DNA from: Oscheius onirici
Taxonomy: Eukaryota > Nematoda > Chromadorea > Rhabditida > Rhabditidae
Length of the DNA stretch: 64,000 nucleotides
Assembly (NCBI GenBank): GCA_932521025.1
Contig: OW051472.1
Coordinates: forward strand, 8,122,001 to 8,186,000
Direction of reading: 5' to 3'
Part shown: one piece after another, positions 62,201 through 64,000 of the stretch
Numbering within the stretch: the first letter of the stretch is position 1
Layout: the number at the start of each line of letters is the position of its first letter
The notes under the pieces: model-generated
The model's input: the letters and a program-made list of their open reading frames with translations, nothing else
What the model was told of the DNA's origin: nothing
Database searches by the model: none
Translations under genes and position numbers: made by a program

Positions 62201-64000
62201 GCCAACAAGAAAAATAAAAGAAAATAAGGCTCCGAAATAGAAAAGTAGCCGCTGGTGATAAGGAAGACGGGTGGACGCGTACCAGTACAATAATCTGAGT
62301 GATGTCAGGACAAAAATAGACCGTAAGGAAGTAAAGGCTCCACAAACAATGGCACAAGTTCATTGGGTCCATCATTGAAAGTTTGTGAGTCAAAATACTC
62401 GTCATTGAGTAAAAGTCTTTGTTCAAGCTCGGTGAGAACGGATTATCCGACAGCTGTTTCCCATCAAGTGACGTCCTAATCGACTCTCTCCCTCTCTCTC
62501 TCGTCACTTGACAAAATATACCTGGATATGAAAGAAATGGCTTCAGAAAAGTACAGTAGAGGCAGAGTCAACAAGGATTAACAGATCGACCATTGTGATA
62601 CGGTAAATAGAGAAGGAGGGTGACGTGAGGAAAGTCTCTTTACACGTAGTGGTGGTGGATCCGTCCTTGCGAGGTGACCCCAGACAGGATGGTCGTCCGA
62701 TAAGATGTCTGACTGTTAACTTCTTTGTTCCCGACCCGAAATCCACCGGAAACAAACAGCGAGGTGTCACGATCGAACTACGCGACTCATAAATATTCCT
62801 CCGGGAGGATTAGAGGAGGAATGAGAGAAGGAATGAGCTAGAGGACTGAATTTATAGGAGGCAAAGAGGAGCAGCTGAGTTTGCCACCCGCAAGCCACCC
62901 TCGCCTGATAGAATTGGGAATGAGGAGACGTGCGCAAAAGAGAGAAGGAAACAGGTGGAAACTTCTAAAATTACAAAACCAACTGGCGATAAATAGAAGT
63001 ACGGCGTCAGAGCAAGAAAAGGCTCCGCTGCGGCTGCGTCAATGGGATAGGAGAGCAAATACTCGCTCACAGTCAGGTAGAACAACAGCTCTGGAAGTTC
63101 GGAGCGTCTTCAGACAAGCCATATTTTCCGAGACGGGATAAATTATGACATCATACTGTTTTGAATATGTTTACAGACATCTGCTAAGAGACTCTCTCCC
63201 TCCCCCTGATTTATGTCCAATCTGAAAATAAAAACGTCTTCTGACCTGAATACAGCGTTGTAGAGCTGGTTGGCGAGGGAAGACGACATCTTCATCTCGC
63301 AGCTCATTTGCCCATCTCTTTCTGAATTATTTTCTTTGGAATTGAAGAGTATAGAGGTCGTGAGAAAGAATGAAATTTCGAGAGGAGATAATACCGTAAC
63401 CCTAGAAATTAGCACAGAGAACGAAGAGCGTGCTTCCGTAAACGAAAGAGACTCCCATGATATCATATAACCGGGTGGGCGTAAACATCGGACACTGAGA
63501 GTCCGGTCAGGAAATGAGACTCGTGGACGACTAAAGGTATGTCGACACATATCACAGCGACACATTGAGAGAGACCAAGTCAGAAAACACAAAGGGATCG
63601 GGCAGTTCGATTTAGTTCAGTACAGAGTGTGTATCTCACAAATATCAAATCACAATGTCTCACAAAATATACTGTACAAATTGTAATAAAAATCCACTCC
63701 ATTTTTCAATTTTAAGATAATTTTTATACTTTCCGGTGTTTTGCAAAGTTCTAGAAAGGGCTACAACTTTGCTGAGCGTTTAAAATCACTAAATTTTCTG
63801 TCTTATTAAAAAGGGAAAGAATTATTAAAAAGGGTAAGCTCTTTTTGAAGGATTCTAGTACAGCTTTTACGGGTAGATAAAGTAGGTCTGAGTCAGAGTA
63901 AATTCACAGAATTTGTCGTAATCCCTTTTCCGGAGAGAAAGATGTCTGATGACAAACGCTGATTGTAGACTACAAGATGATATTTATAAGCTTTATAATC
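59286..64000. other. Gene-poor stretch of about 4.7 kb
   Basis: No spliced gene resolved. CRE-like TGACGTCA cores or near matches occur near 59790, 60470, 61057 and 62470. One miRNA-like hairpin is at 60174-60233. A minus-strand ORF (63592-63143) could hold a small gene around 63297 (MKMSSSLANQLYNAVF..) with an unusually short 24-nt putative intron; not called. Confidence 0.4.
60172..60236. ncRNA. Candidate miRNA-like hairpin
   Basis: GGTATGTCATAGAAGAGC pairs with GTTCTTTTATGACATACC over 18 positions, with two G-U wobbles if transcribed from the plus strand. The loop is about 24 nt and contains a minor AGCCT/AGGCT stem. Size suits a pre-miRNA. I do not recognise the sequence as a known miRNA. 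Confidence 0.35.

Noticed and set aside
59780-62480. CRE-like TGACGTCA sites as a regulatory cluster
   Set aside because: A few 6-8-bp matches over 2.7 kb are expected by chance; no spacing or conservation evidence.

Overview
The window is eukaryotic nuclear DNA, most likely from a nematode. I resolved about 20 spliced genes by reading splice sites and checking that exon lengths sum to an intact frame. Almost all introns are tiny, mostly 35-45 nt, with GT..(T)TTAG or TTCAG borders and no branch-point tract. Many start codons sit 0-10 nt after a splice-acceptor-like (T)nAG, the signature of spliced-leader trans-splicing. Patched-related, CPG4-like, LEV-9/HIG-like sushi and nematode-style PTP genes all fit a nematode. 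The species cannot be named from the sequence.

Layout. 1-687 (-): thrombospondin type-1 repeat protein, cut by the window edge. 1643-2787 (+): cysteine-rich secreted protein, followed 19 nt later by ALDH8A1-type aldehyde dehydrogenase (2807-5687, +), whose third intron carries a 1.1-kb TIR transposon with nested repeats. 6302-7583 (-): ITM2/BRICHOS protein. 9240-9870: GC-palindrome repeats and a MITE. 10142-13491 (-): GARNL3-type RapGAP/CNH protein. 13.5-18.2 kb: no gene found. 18.2-19.0 kb: decayed Merlin-like transposase. 19.7-23.9 kb: small secreted or single-pass membrane proteins. 24462-26542 (-): Rab6, head to head with ACADM-type medium-chain acyl-CoA dehydrogenase (27013-28646, +). 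28821-28981 (+): 39-residue membrane microprotein. 29371-32345 (+): patched-related protein, convergent with a 25-exon sushi/WAP/Ig protein (32356-37863, -). 38135-39383 (-): PTP. 40105-44531 (+): mucin-like coiled-coil protein. 45011-49944 (-): CLK/LAMMER kinase. 50626-51475 (-): four-TM protein. 51956-54505 (-): OATP/SLCO transporter. 57209-59285 (-): membrane protein with a nucleoside 2-deoxyribosyltransferase-like domain. 59.3-64 kb: no gene found, but one miRNA-like hairpin.

The genes are mostly unrelated housekeeping functions (kynurenine/tryptophan catabolism, fatty-acid oxidation, Golgi traffic, anion transport, SR-protein phosphorylation) mixed with secreted, extracellular-matrix and membrane proteins of nematode character. 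The most notable items are GC-AG introns at unusual frequency, a transposon inserted exactly at a 5' splice site so that the donor is recreated, a near-palindromic shared poly(A) signal between convergent genes, a predicted furin-released peptide on the ITM2 protein, a cluster of small membrane/secreted genes without recognisable relatives, and the membrane-tethered deoxyribosyltransferase-like protein.
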